From the IMG/VR virus record IMGVR_UViG_3300000553_000076, positions 1 through 44,717 of that record: DNA of 44,717 nt. The stretch is one strand, 5' to 3'. Position numbers and translations under genes: made by a program. The first letter of the stretch is position 1. Every line of letters starts with the position of its first letter. Under the pieces are notes generated by a model. It was not told the origin of the DNA. It did no database searches and saw only the letters and a program-made list of their open reading frames with translations. This stretch comes from a virus. Below are positions 20,089 to 28,678 of the stretch, piece after piece.

Positions 20089-21637
20089 ACTGGGTTCTAC
20101 AATAGAACAGCCTCCTGTAAGTAAATTAAACCCAGAAGTAATGGAAGGGTTTGTTAACTCTATCCTTCGTAAGAACTTTGATAAACCTGCAGCTACTCCT
20201 CAGTTCCATAAAGAGATTTGGGAACTTGTTACTAGTAACAATAAACAAGTAGCCATAGCTGCTCCTCGTTATCACGCTAAGAGTACAGCGGTTACTCACT
20301 CGTATACCTTAGCTTCAGTTCTCTTTAGAGAGTCTAGGTACGTTTTAATTGTCAGTGACACTGTATCCCAAGCTATACAGTTCCTTGGGGACATTAAGAA
20401 AGAGATCCTAGACAATGATGATCTAAGGTCTTTGTTTGGTATCAAAGAAGGTCCATTCCCCAAAGATACTGAAGATGACTTGATTGTTGAAATGACAGAC
20501 GGGTATACGTTCCGTATACAAGCTAAAGGTTCTGAGCAAAAGCTACGGGGTCTTAAGTGGGCTAACTTACGTCCTGATCTAATCATCGGTGACGATATGG
20601 AAAATGACGAGATCGTTATGAACAAAGAACGACGTATGAAGTTCAAACGTTGGTTCTATGGTGCTCTCATTCCTTGTATCTCATCTTCTGGCAAGATTCG
20701 TATTGTTGGGACTATCCTTCATTTGGATTCTCTCCTAGAGAACTTAATGCCAGCTTCTCAGTTAGTAGCCCATAGGGGCTATAAGAGTCTTATCCGTGAA
20801 GACTTAAAAGAATACTCTGAGAACAAACTACCTTGGAAGTCCGTTAAGTATCGTGCCCATACTGACGACTTTAAAACCCTGCTCTGGCCTGAAATGAAGT
20901 CGGCTACTGAGTTCAGAATGCTTAAAGAAGATTATGTGCGTCAAGGTTTAGCTGACGTATATTCCCAAGAAATGTTAAACATTCCTTTGGATATAACCGA
21001 TACCTTCTTTAAGAAGTCTGACTTCACACCAATGAAAACAGAAGACAAGAAGAAGAAACTTGTCTATTACGCTACCTGTGACTTGGCTGTATCTCAATCT
21101 CAAAAGGCTGACTATTCAGCTTTTGTTGTTGGTGGTATGGATGACGAAGGTAAGTTGTATTGTGTACACGTTGTTAAACAACGTATGGACGCATTAGAAA
21201 TTGTGGATACAATCCTGATGCTTCAAAAGATTTATAAGCCCGTACTCTTTGGACTCGAACAGGGTACTATTCAGAAGGCCATAGGCCCGTATCTCAATGA
21301 GGAGATGCTTAAGCGTGGTGAGTTCATTAACACAGTGTTGTTAAAACCAAGCGGCGATAAACTCACCCGTGCTAGAAGTATCCAAGCCCGTATGAGAAGT
21401 GGAGCCTGTCGATTTGATAAAGAAGCTGAATGGTATCAGGACTTTGAAGATGAGCTGCTCAGGTTTCCTAGAGATAAGCACGATGACCAGGTTGACGCTT
21501 GGGCATACCTGGGATTGATGCTCGATAAGATGTGGGAAGCTCCGACTGAGAAGGAACTCGAAGAAGAAGAGTACGAGGCTTATATTCGTGAAAGTAATGA
21601 CATCGACTCAGGTCGTTCTGCAATCTGTGGGTACTAA
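20081..21637 (+). CDS. Terminase large subunit
   Basis: A 518-aa packaging motor. The ATPase domain has a Walker A variant AAPRYHAKST (Lys67, Ser68) and Walker B PDLIIGDDME (Asp171, Asp172). The nuclease domain has acidic residues in ATCDLAVSQS (Asp344), FGLEQG (Glu393) and RDKHDDQVDAWAY (Asp468, Asp469, Asp472), as in RNase H-like terminase nucleases. It should cut and pump DNA through the portal encoded next. GTTACTAGTAAC (20228-20239) lies inside, coding Val-Thr-Ser-Asn. Confidence 0.95.
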   Translation: MAKLGSTIEQPPVSKLNPEVMEGFVNSILRKNFDKPAATPQFHKEIWELVTSNNKQVAIAAPRYHAKSTAVTHSYTLASVLFRESRYVLIVSDTVSQAIQFLGDIKKEILDNDDLRSLFGIKEGPFPKDTEDDLIVEMTDGYTFRIQAKGSEQKLRGLKWANLRPDLIIGDDMENDEIVMNKERRMKFKRWFYGALIPCISSSGKIRIVGTILHLDSLLENLMPASQLVAHRGYKSLIREDLKEYSENKLPWKSVKYRAHTDDFKTLLWPEMKSATEFRMLKEDYVRQGLADVYSQEMLNIPLDITDTFFKKSDFTPMKTEDKKKKLVYYATCDLAVSQSQKADYSAFVVGGMDDEGKLYCVHVVKQRMDALEIVDTILMLQKIYKPVLFGLEQGTIQKAIGPYLNEEMLKRGEFINTVLLKPSGDKLTRARSIQARMRSGACRFDKEAEWYQDFEDELLRFPRDKHDDQVDAWAYLGLMLDKMWEAPTEKELEEEEYEAYIRESNDIDSGRSAICGY

Positions 21638-21639
21638 AT

Positions 21640-23724
21640 ATGAATTTAAAAGAAAAGTTTAATATTAAAGATCTTATGTATGAGTCCAACATTGCTGAGA
21701 AGCTCTGTGCTGAGGACTTGTCTACGATTGGTATGTGGGTCGTAAAAGACTTTGATACAGACCTTAACTCACGCATGACTTGGGAAAAGCGTACTGAGAC
21801 TTCCCTTAAGCTTGCCCTACAAGTTGCAGAGACTAAAAACTTTCCTTGGGCTAATGCTTCCAACGTTAAGTTTCCTCTCATTACTATTGCTGCACTCCAA
21901 TACCATGCTCGCAGTTATCCTGTACTCATTGATAGTGATTTGCCTGTTAAGTGCCGTGTTGTCGGTGACGATAAAGATGGTCTTCGAGCGTTACGTGCTA
22001 CCCGTGTTGAACAACACATGAGCTACCAGCTTCTAGAAGAAGATGAAGACTGGGAATCTGAGATGGATAAGGTTCTTATTACGCAGCCTATTGTTGGCTG
22101 TGCTTTTAAGAAGACCTACTATGATCCCATCAAGAAGCACAACATATCCGAGAACGTCCTAGCTAAAGACTTAGTAGTCAACTATTGGACAAAGAGCTTA
22201 GAGACTGCTTCTCGGGTAACCCATATCCTTCAGATGAATAAGAACGAGATCTACGAACGTGTAGCTCGTGGACTCTGGATTGATGTATCTGAAGGCCAAC
22301 GCCAACAAGACTCTTACTTGTCTTTGGGTTCTGGTTTACAAGCTGCTCAAGATAAAGCTCAAGGCTTGATGCCTCCTCAGTCTAATGACTCAAGCACTCC
22401 TGTTGAGATCTTAGAACAACATTGCCACATTGACTTAGATGATGACGGATATGCCGAACCCTATATTGTTTATGTCCGTAGAGACAATAAAAAAGTTGCT
22501 CGTATTGTTGCTCGATACACTGAGAAAGATGTTGAACGCAATAAACAGGGAACTATTCTTAGTATCAAAGCAGAGCAGTACTTTACTAAGTATCCTTTCA
22601 TTCCATCTCCCGATGGTGGTTTCTATGATTTAGGCTTTGGTGTGTTGTTAGGCCCATTGAATGAGTCTATTAATACCTTGATCAACCAGTTAATTGATAC
22701 TGGTACTATGCAGAACACTGCTGGTGGTTTCCTTAGCCGTGGTATTAAGCTGCGTGGTGGTAACTACAACTTTAATCCTCTTGAGTGGAAACACGTTGAT
22801 ACCACTGGAGATGACTTGCGTAAAGGTATCGTACCTCTTCCTGTACGTGAACCTTCTCAAGTTCTGTTTACCCTGTTAAGCTTGTTAATTAACTATGGCG
22901 AACGCATTAGCGGTGCTGTAGATATTCTTCAAGGTCAAAACCCTGGTCAGAATACTCCTGCTGAGACTACCCGTACTATGGCAGAACAAGGTATGAAGAT
23001 CTTTAACGGTATCTTTAAACGTACTCACCGTTCTTTAAAACAAGAGTTCCGTAAGCTGTATCGTTTAAACCAAATCTTTATTAACGAAAATACTCCTTAC
23101 GTGTCTGACGCTAAGAGCAACGGTATTATTTTGGCTAGCGACTATGAAGGCCCAGTAACTGACGTTATGCCTTCTGCTGATCCAAGCATTACTTCTGATG
23201 CTCAACGTCTAGCCCAAGCCAACGCTATTGCTATGCGTGTGGGTAATACCCCTGGTTTGTATAACCGTTACGAAGCTGAAGTCACTTACTTGAAAGCTTT
23301 GAAGGTTCCTAACATTGACAAGATTCTTCCAGATCCTAAAGGACCTAACGCTGTACCTCCACCAGTTAATCCGAAGGTACAGATTGAGCAAATGAAGTTG
23401 CAAGCCAAACAAGCTTCTGACCAGTTAGATATGAAAATGGCCCTTCTTAAGCTTATGTCTGAGGCTGAACTTAATCAAGCCCAGATTCAGAAGCTACAAG
23501 CCGAAGCAGAAGCAATCAAGATTGGTATTGCTACTGAAGGTGAGAAGATGCGTATTCAAGAGATCAATATGCAGATCGCTTTGCAGCGTGAGCGTAGAGA
23601 GGGTGTGTTAGGAGCTATTAAGACTATGAACGATGTTTATGCTCGTATGGCTGCTGATGCAGGTCAGGGAGGAGCTGAGGATATGGCACAATCGCCAATG
23701 CCTCAGATGGCACAACCAATGTAA
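21640..23724 (+). CDS. Portal protein, P22-like
   Basis: A 694-aa protein, close to the 725 aa of P22 gp1. The N-terminal region (MTWEKRTETSLKLALQVAET, then FPWANASNVKFPLITIAALQ) and SPDGGFYDLGFGVLLGPLNE in the middle are typical of podoviral portals. The last 130 residues are a long helix rich in Gln, Lys and Glu, which would form a barrel, ending in a flexible Met/Gln/Pro tail (MAQSPMPQMAQPM). Twelve copies should form the DNA gate at one capsid vertex. It starts 2 bp after the terminase stop. Confidence 0.92.
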   Translation: MNLKEKFNIKDLMYESNIAEKLCAEDLSTIGMWVVKDFDTDLNSRMTWEKRTETSLKLALQVAETKNFPWANASNVKFPLITIAALQYHARSYPVLIDSDLPVKCRVVGDDKDGLRALRATRVEQHMSYQLLEEDEDWESEMDKVLITQPIVGCAFKKTYYDPIKKHNISENVLAKDLVVNYWTKSLETASRVTHILQMNKNEIYERVARGLWIDVSEGQRQQDSYLSLGSGLQAAQDKAQGLMPPQSNDSSTPVEILEQHCHIDLDDDGYAEPYIVYVRRDNKKVARIVARYTEKDVERNKQGTILSIKAEQYFTKYPFIPSPDGGFYDLGFGVLLGPLNESINTLINQLIDTGTMQNTAGGFLSRGIKLRGGNYNFNPLEWKHVDTTGDDLRKGIVPLPVREPSQVLFTLLSLLINYGERISGAVDILQGQNPGQNTPAETTRTMAEQGMKIFNGIFKRTHRSLKQEFRKLYRLNQIFINENTPYVSDAKSNGIILASDYEGPVTDVMPSADPSITSDAQRLAQANAIAMRVGNTPGLYNRYEAEVTYLKALKVPNIDKILPDPKGPNAVPPPVNPKVQIEQMKLQAKQASDQLDMKMALLKLMSEAELNQAQIQKLQAEAEAIKIGIATEGEKMRIQEINMQIALQRERREGVLGAIKTMNDVYARMAADAGQGGAEDMAQSPMPQMAQPM

Positions 23725-23738
23725 GTAAGGAGTAAAAA

Positions 23739-23966
23739 TTGGAAGTTGTAACTAAAGAAAACTTTGAAGAATGGAAATTCCATCCAGTCACTTCTAGGTT
23801 AATGAGATTACTAAGTGAAGATAGAGAAGCAATGAAAGAGGGTTTAGTTAACCACTCTTACGAAGATGAGGCAGAAGTTAAAGGTCGGTGTCGAGCAATC
23901 GCCATTATCCTTAACCTAGAGTATGAAGATCTGTTTGAAGCAAAGGTAGCCACAAATGAGCAATGA
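23739..23966 (+). CDS. Small acidic protein between portal and GroES-like genes
   Basis: A 75-aa protein starting at TTG: the sequence AAGGAG lies exactly six bases upstream, a perfect ribosome site with no nearby ATG. MEVVTKENFEEWKFHPVTSR and EDEAEVKGRCRAIAIILNLE suggest a helical protein. I recall similar small genes after podoviral portals; function unknown. It overlaps the next gene by 11 bp. Confidence 0.7.
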   Translation: MEVVTKENFEEWKFHPVTSRLMRLLSEDREAMKEGLVNHSYEDEAEVKGRCRAIAIILNLEYEDLFEAKVATNEQ

Positions 23967-24303
23967 GTCTGGAATTAACCCTGTTGGGTGGCGAGTTCTT
24001 GTTAAACCACAAGAAGTCAAAAAGGTTTCTGCTGGTGGGATTATCCTAACTACAGAGACAACTGAAGCCCGAGAACAAATGGGTAACACTACAGGCATCG
24101 TTGTAGCCATTGGTGATCAATGCTATTCAGATGAACCTACACCCTGGTGCAAGGTTGGAGATAAGATTATTTTTGCTAAGTATGCGGGTTTGCTTTACCT
24201 TGGTAAAGATGGCAAACAGTATCGAATGATTAACGATAAAGACGTTACAGGAACTTTGGATTCTGACGTTGATTTAGTTGATCCGTATTTGGCTAAAGCA
24301 TAA
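23956..24303 (+). CDS. GroES-like co-chaperonin
   Basis: A 115-aa protein. WRVLVKPQEVKKVSAGGIIL matches the start of GroES (RVLVKR...SAGGIVL). TTGIVVAIGDQCY and WCKVGDKIIFAKYAG match the conserved later strands. The stretch between SAGGIIL and the G-D-K-I segment is the mobile loop region (TTETTEAREQMGN). It has extra residues compared with the 97 aa of E. coli GroES. Like T4 gp31 it could cap host GroEL to fold the capsid protein, and it lies just before scaffold and capsid genes. Confidence 0.85.
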   Translation: MSNESGINPVGWRVLVKPQEVKKVSAGGIILTTETTEAREQMGNTTGIVVAIGDQCYSDEPTPWCKVGDKIIFAKYAGLLYLGKDGKQYRMINDKDVTGTLDSDVDLVDPYLAKA

Positions 24304-24336
24304 TTGTTGACGAATAAATAAACACAGGAGTAAGAT

Positions 24337-25173
24337 ATGAGTGATGAAGCAAATGTTACTAGTAACGAAGTAGCACCTGAGATTCGCCAAGAAGCTGAAT
24401 CACAAGGTTGGGTTCCTAAAGAACGCTTCCGTGGTAATGAAGCTGATTGGGTAGATGCAGATGTCTTTGTAAAGCGTGGTCGTGAGATCCTCCCTATTCT
24501 GCGTAAGAATAACGAGAACCTTATTAAAGACCTGAACGCTACCAAAGAACAATTACGGGAGTTTAAAGAAGCTGCTGAGGAATTTAAAAAGTTCCAACGT
24601 GATGCTTATGAACGTAAGGCCCAGGAATACGAGAATCGTATTAAAGAGATAAAAGAATCCCGTGCCCAAGCTATTAGCGATGGTGACGGACAGAAAGTAA
24701 ATGCTTTAGATGACGCTTTGGATGCTGCCAAAGAAGAGTTTAAAGAAGCAAAGCAAGCCGCTAAAGATGCTGAGAAAGCACCTACTACGCCAGAGACTCC
24801 TACCCAAGTTACAGACCCAGGTCTGCAAAACTGGTTAGATAAGAACACTTGGTTTGGTCAGGATCGCCGTATGACCAGCATTGCTAATGGCATTGGAGAA
24901 AGCTTAAGACTAGAGTTCCCTAACCTTAAGGGAGAGCCTTTTCTTGAAAAGTTAGACGAAGCATTGGCAGAAGAGTTTCCCCAACGATTTGGTAAGAAAC
25001 AAACTCCAGCTAGTCGGGTTGAATCAGGTTCAGGTCGTCAGACTCGGGGTGCTGCAGGTAGTGCCCAAAGCTATGACAATCTACCTGCTGAAGCTAAGGC
25101 TGCATGTGATCGGTTTGTAAAACAAAAGCTTATGACCCGTGAACAGTACCTCGCTGATTACGACTGGAATTGA
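24337..25173 (+). CDS. Scaffolding protein
   Basis: A 278-aa highly charged protein. Residues 60-150 are a long coiled coil (KDLNATKEQLREFKEAAEEF to KQAAKDAEKA), and a Thr/Pro linker follows. A C-terminal domain (LQNWLDKNTWFGQDRRMTSI) matches phage scaffold and protease-less head-assembly proteins. It should guide capsid assembly and leave before packaging. GGAG precedes the ATG. GTTACTAGTAAC lies at codons 7-10. Confidence 0.8.
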   Translation: MSDEANVTSNEVAPEIRQEAESQGWVPKERFRGNEADWVDADVFVKRGREILPILRKNNENLIKDLNATKEQLREFKEAAEEFKKFQRDAYERKAQEYENRIKEIKESRAQAISDGDGQKVNALDDALDAAKEEFKEAKQAAKDAEKAPTTPETPTQVTDPGLQNWLDKNTWFGQDRRMTSIANGIGESLRLEFPNLKGEPFLEKLDEALAEEFPQRFGKKQTPASRVESGSGRQTRGAAGSAQSYDNLPAEAKAACDRFVKQKLMTREQYLADYDWN

Positions 25174-25196
25174 TTTTATATTTAAAGGAGAATATG

Positions 25197-25709
25197 ATGC
25201 CCCGTGCTTTGACTTATGAAGAAAAAGTTGAACGGCAAAATGCCCGTTTGAGCCAACAACAAGATAGTTCAGCTAAACCCACTCCCGCTAGTGATGGTGC
25301 GACTCGTAAACGCCGTAACGTATTTAACGGAACTGAAGTTAAATTAAGTGTTAGAGAACATATCCCTGGATACCACCTCCACATCTTTACTGATACTGGT
25401 GGTCGTATTCATGAGGCTATGGAAAGTGGCTATGAGTTTGTTACCCCAACTGAAGTAGGTGGTGTAAGTGAGAATGTGGTTAGTCGTAACGGCGACCTCG
25501 GAGATAGGATTCGATACTTGGTAAATCCTCGTGCAGAGGGTTCTGAGCAATACGGTTATCTTATGAAGATCCGGCAAGAATGGTATGAGGAAGATCAAGC
25601 CGAACTTCAAGCTAAGAATAATATGATTGACGCTAGTATTCGTTCTGGGAAGATTACTGGAAACACTGAAGGTTTCTATGTACCCCAAGGTGGTATTAAA
25701 GTTTCTTAA
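25197..25709 (+). CDS. Head-assembly or virion structural protein
   Basis: A 170-aa protein starting MPRALTYEEKVERQNARLSQ. AAAGGAG lies six bases before the second of two adjacent ATG codons (25194 and 25197), so I chose 25197. A longer frame to 25170 is unlikely. RRNVFNGTEVKLSVREHIPG, then YHLHIFTDTGGRIHEAMESG, suggests a small beta domain. The same gene slot between scaffold and capsid is found in related podoviruses. Exact role unknown. Confidence 0.65.
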   Translation: MPRALTYEEKVERQNARLSQQQDSSAKPTPASDGATRKRRNVFNGTEVKLSVREHIPGYHLHIFTDTGGRIHEAMESGYEFVTPTEVGGVSENVVSRNGDLGDRIRYLVNPRAEGSEQYGYLMKIRQEWYEEDQAELQAKNNMIDASIRSGKITGNTEGFYVPQGGIKVS

Positions 25710-25727
25710 TTTTTAAAGGAGTCTTAA

Positions 25728-26345
25728 ATGGCTAACGTTTCTCGCCCTCGTGGTCTGTCGCCAGTAGGTACTATTACCGGCGCAGCCTTTAACGAGCAAG
25801 GCCAATTGTTTGCTGTGGCTAACGACGCTACTAACACCTACGCCATTGGCGATGTGGTTACGTACGCTGGTGGCTCAGATTCAAATGGTATTGCTTACGT
25901 CACTAAAATGACCGCTGACACCTCTTTGCCTCTGGGTGTTATTGTTGGTATTCGTCCTGCTGACCCTGGTGTTAGCTTGCAAGGTTTGGATATTGACCTT
26001 GGCAAAATCTATTTGCCACAATCGGCTGGTCTGCGTTACATCTACGTTGTTACTGATCCCCATGTTGTGTTTGAAGCTCAGGCTGATACATACGCATTGG
26101 CTGACGTGTTCAAGAACGTTGGTGGTAACTGGACTGCTGCTGACAGCTTGTCTCAATCGTCACCCCAATCTAGCTTGACCATCAAAGCTTCTACTGTTAC
26201 CGCTTTGGGTTCTAGTGGTTCTTTGGGTCTGCCTTTCACAGTTATTGGTTTGGCTCAACGCCAAGACAATGCTGCTGGTGCTTATGCTAAGGTGAACGTT
26301 GTTTTGAACAAGTCGTTCTTCAAGCAAGCCCAAGGTACTGCCTAA
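25728..26345 (+). CDS. Probable head decoration or minor capsid protein
   Basis: A 205-aa beta-rich protein (MANVSRPRGLSPVGTITGAA at the start). It has few charges, many Gly, Ala, Val and Thr, and segments such as YAIGDVVTYAGGSDSNGIAY. Position directly before the major capsid gene and composition fit a decoration protein. AAAGGAG precedes the ATG. No sequence family is certain. Confidence 0.65.
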   Translation: MANVSRPRGLSPVGTITGAAFNEQGQLFAVANDATNTYAIGDVVTYAGGSDSNGIAYVTKMTADTSLPLGVIVGIRPADPGVSLQGLDIDLGKIYLPQSAGLRYIYVVTDPHVVFEAQADTYALADVFKNVGGNWTAADSLSQSSPQSSLTIKASTVTALGSSGSLGLPFTVIGLAQRQDNAAGAYAKVNVVLNKSFFKQAQGTA

Positions 26346-26369
26346 TCTAATTAACTAAGGAGAAATAAC

Positions 26370-27290
26370 ATGGCTGGTGTAATTACTACGGGTTCGCACC
26401 CAAAAGCTCTTTGGCCTGGTGTCAAAGCTTGGTGGGGTCAAACCTATAATGAGCATCCTGAAGAGTATGTCAACTTGTTTGACAAAGACACTTCTACTCA
26501 AAACTACGAAGAAGACGTTCAACTGACTGGCTTTGGTCTGGTTCCCGTTAAGGAACAAGGCGCTGGCGTTCAGTACGATTCGGAAATCCAAGGCTTCATT
26601 ACTCGTTATACACACGTTGCTTACGCAATGGGTTATATCGTGACCAAGGAAGAAATGGACGACAACTTGTACGAACAAGTGTCCAAGAAACGTGCTGCAG
26701 CTTTGGCTATGTCTTTCCGTCAAACGAAAGAAAACGTTGCTGCTAACGTTTACAACCGTGCTTTCAATAGTACTTATACTGGTGGTGACGGTGTTGCTTT
26801 GTGCTCCACTGCTCACCCCAATACCACTGGCGGTACTTTTGCTAACAAGCCTACCGTTGACGTTGACTTGTCTGAAGCAGCTTTGGAAGATGCAGTGATT
26901 GCTATCATGGGTCTGCAAAACGACCGTGGTCTGTTGGTTGCTATTCAACCCAAAGACTTGCACATCGCTCGTCAAGAAGTGTTCAATGCTCAACGCATTC
27001 TGCACTCTAGCTACCAAACTGGTAATGCCAACAATGACATCAACGTCATCAAGTCTGGCAACTACCTCCCAGGTGGCTTCAAAGTGAACCACTACTTCAC
27101 CTCGCCTCACGCTTGGTTTATCCGTAACACCATTCCTGGTGGCACTGGTATGAAGTACTACGAACGTCACGCCATCATGTTTGATCAAGACAATGACTTC
27201 GACACCCTGAACGTTAAAGCTAAGGGTTACGAACGTTACAGCTTCGGCTGGTCTGATCCTCGTGCTGTGTGGGGTTCTAATGGCCCTTGA
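26370..27290 (+). CDS. Major capsid protein
   Basis: A 306-aa protein, probably HK97-fold. YNEHPEEYVNLFDKDTSTQN, then GVQYDSEIQGFITRYTHVAY, are like capsid proteins of P22/Mu-like podoviruses and siphoviruses. It is preceded by AAGGAG and followed by a strong terminator, as expected for the most abundant late product. Codon use is the most biased of the genome (Lys AAG, Asn AAC, Gln CAA), which also marks high expression. No protease gene lies near, so it is probably not cleaved. Confidence 0.9.
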   Translation: MAGVITTGSHPKALWPGVKAWWGQTYNEHPEEYVNLFDKDTSTQNYEEDVQLTGFGLVPVKEQGAGVQYDSEIQGFITRYTHVAYAMGYIVTKEEMDDNLYEQVSKKRAAALAMSFRQTKENVAANVYNRAFNSTYTGGDGVALCSTAHPNTTGGTFANKPTVDVDLSEAALEDAVIAIMGLQNDRGLLVAIQPKDLHIARQEVFNAQRILHSSYQTGNANNDINVIKSGNYLPGGFKVNHYFTSPHAWFIRNTIPGGTGMKYYERHAIMFDQDNDFDTLNVKAKGYERYSFGWSDPRAVWGSNGP

Positions 27291-27306
27291 TTGTTACTAG
27301 TAACAA
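27291..27306. promoter_or_regulatory. 16-bp palindrome TTGTTACTAGTAACAA after the capsid gene
   Basis: This is the longest copy of the recurrent GTTACTAGTAAC palindrome together with that at 20226-20241. Here it is non-coding, right between the capsid stop (27290) and the terminator hairpin. Confidence 0.5.
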
Positions 27307-27309
27307 CTA

Positions 27310-27336
27310 CCCCCCTTAATTGGGGGGTTTCTTTTA
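27310..27336 (+). terminator. Intrinsic terminator after the major capsid gene
   Basis: CCCCCC (27310-27315) pairs with GGGGGG (27322-27327), with TTAATT between, followed by TTTCTTTTATTT. It has high stem strength and a good T tract. Confidence 0.9.
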
Positions 27337-27354
27337 TTTAATTGGAGATTTATC

Positions 27355-27489
27355 ATGGGTTACGAAAAGCGCAAAGAAATGGGCCAAAAGCCTGAACCTA
27401 AAGTTAAAGCTGAAGGTGAACAAAAGAAAAAAATGACTGCAGCCAAAAAGATGACTGCAAAAAAGACTATGACTAAAAAGAAAATGTAA
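27355..27489 (+). CDS. 44-aa lysine-rich protein
   Basis: The protein begins MGYEKRKEMGQKPEPKVKAE and ends in Lys/Met/Thr repeats (KKMTAAKKMTAKKTMTKKKM). GGAG lies seven bases before the ATG. It is flanked by two intrinsic terminators, so it may have its own promoter or live on read-through. Its composition (16 Lys in 44) suggests binding to DNA or to the negatively charged capsid lumen. Short Lys-rich genes after the capsid gene occur in some phages; function unknown. Confidence 0.65.
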   Translation: MGYEKRKEMGQKPEPKVKAEGEQKKKMTAAKKMTAKKTMTKKKM

Positions 27490-27510
27490 GTAGAATCTAG
27501 TCTTCCAATG

Positions 27511-27535
27511 ACGCCCTTAATTGGGCGTTGTTTTA
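27511..27535 (+). terminator. Second intrinsic terminator
   Basis: ACGCCC (27511-27516) pairs with GGGCGT (27523-27528), with the same TTAATT between as in the terminator upstream, followed by TGTTTTATA. Confidence 0.8.
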
Positions 27536-27557
27536 TACAACGTCAAAGGAACTTATC

Positions 27558-28283
27558 ATGTCTAATCCTACCCGCCTCTATGCAGGTCTTTCTACTGCAT
27601 ACGTTAACGAGCCTCTGTACTCGTTTCCTTTCCCTGATCCTTTTCACACTGGTAGCACCCAAGTTTTGGGCAGTTCTACCTATGTGAATGACTTCAATAC
27701 CTTAATTGGTACTGACTACACTGTCACTGGTACTAGCTCTACTTTTGCTTTGACTGCTGGTGTTGGTGGCTTGGCTGTCCTAACTCCTGGTGGTACTACT
27801 ACAGCTAGTTCTGCTTATAAGAATGGTCAATTCTTTCAGTTTGTAAAAGGCAATCGTGCTTGGTTTACTACTCGTATTCAAGCTTCTGCTGTTGCTGGTA
27901 GCGTGTCTTTCTACGTTGGTTTGCAAGCTGGTTCATCTACTAACGATGGATTGTGGTTTGCTAAAGCTGCTTCTTCTACTTCCATCAATTTGGTGTCTAC
28001 TGTTAACGGTACTTCCACTACTTTGGTAACTGGTGTTGCTACTGCTGCTGCTAATACTTTTGTTGAAGTTGCTTTTTACTACGATGGCACTGACATGATT
28101 GTGTTTTCTGGTAGCTCTACTTCTGGCACTGGTCCTGTTGCTCGTATCTCTGCACCTACTATTGGTTCTTCTGGTACTACTCTGACCAATGCTTTGATTG
28201 CTCCAGTGTTCCAAATTACTCCTACAGCTACTGACACTTTGACTACTGACTTTGTGTTGGCTTGCCAAGAAGTTCTGCGTTAA
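27558..28283 (+). CDS. Probable virion structural protein
   Basis: A 241-aa protein starting MSNPTRLYAGLSTAYVNEPL; the ATG at 27558 has AAAGGA seven bases upstream, so the longer frame is rejected. It is rich in Ser, Thr, Gly and Ala. FVKGNRAWFTTRIQASAVAG, then FVEVAFYYDGTDMIVFSGSS, suggests a jelly-roll of concanavalin type. It may be a capsid surface decoration. No firm family. Confidence 0.6.
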   Translation: MSNPTRLYAGLSTAYVNEPLYSFPFPDPFHTGSTQVLGSSTYVNDFNTLIGTDYTVTGTSSTFALTAGVGGLAVLTPGGTTTASSAYKNGQFFQFVKGNRAWFTTRIQASAVAGSVSFYVGLQAGSSTNDGLWFAKAASSTSINLVSTVNGTSTTLVTGVATAAANTFVEVAFYYDGTDMIVFSGSSTSGTGPVARISAPTIGSSGTTLTNALIAPVFQITPTATDTLTTDFVLACQEVLR

Positions 28284-28299
28284 TCAAAAGTAAACAATA

Positions 28300-28677
28300 A
28301 TGCACAAACAAATAGTACATAAAGAAACTGGTGACACTATCACGGTGTCTATTGCTGCCGATGGTGGTAAGAACATTGTGTTACTAGTAACAGGTACTAT
28401 TGAGCATGAGGATGATTCTGTATTCGATGCTATAGACATCAGTCGGTTATCTGGTAATCCATCTAACATTCGTCTGGACTCAACTGTATTTATGGTTGAG
28501 TCTGGATTGAAGGTTATGCTCTCTTATCGCAATCAACCTTACGTTCTTCCTTTGGAAGGTCGTAGCAAGATTGATCTAGGTTGGGTAGGTGGGCTTATTG
28601 GTCACGAGATTGATATGGTATTCAAAGGTACAGGATCATTCTTCATTGTGCTAGACATCAGCAAAATGGGAGTATGA
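28300..28677 (+). CDS. Hypothetical protein in the virion block
   Basis: A 125-aa beta-rich protein (MHKQIVHKETGDTITVSIAA, then GLKVMLSYRNQPYVLPLEGR). It carries the fifth GTTACTAGTAAC palindrome at 28380-28391, read in a different frame from the other coding copies. Likely a structural component by position. No family recognised. Confidence 0.55.
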   Translation: MHKQIVHKETGDTITVSIAADGGKNIVLLVTGTIEHEDDSVFDAIDISRLSGNPSNIRLDSTVFMVESGLKVMLSYRNQPYVLPLEGRSKIDLGWVGGLIGHEIDMVFKGTGSFFIVLDISKMGV

Positions 28678-28678
28678 A

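Noticed and set aside
26355-27188. 277-aa open frame on the - strand opposite the major capsid gene
   Set aside because: It is an antisense shadow created by strong codon bias in the capsid gene; no ribosome site, composition atypical, fully overlapped by a sure gene.
27355-27489. Programmed frameshift in A-rich runs of the 44-aa gene
   Set aside because: A slippery-like A run is present, but no useful extended frame follows and a terminator lies just downstream.
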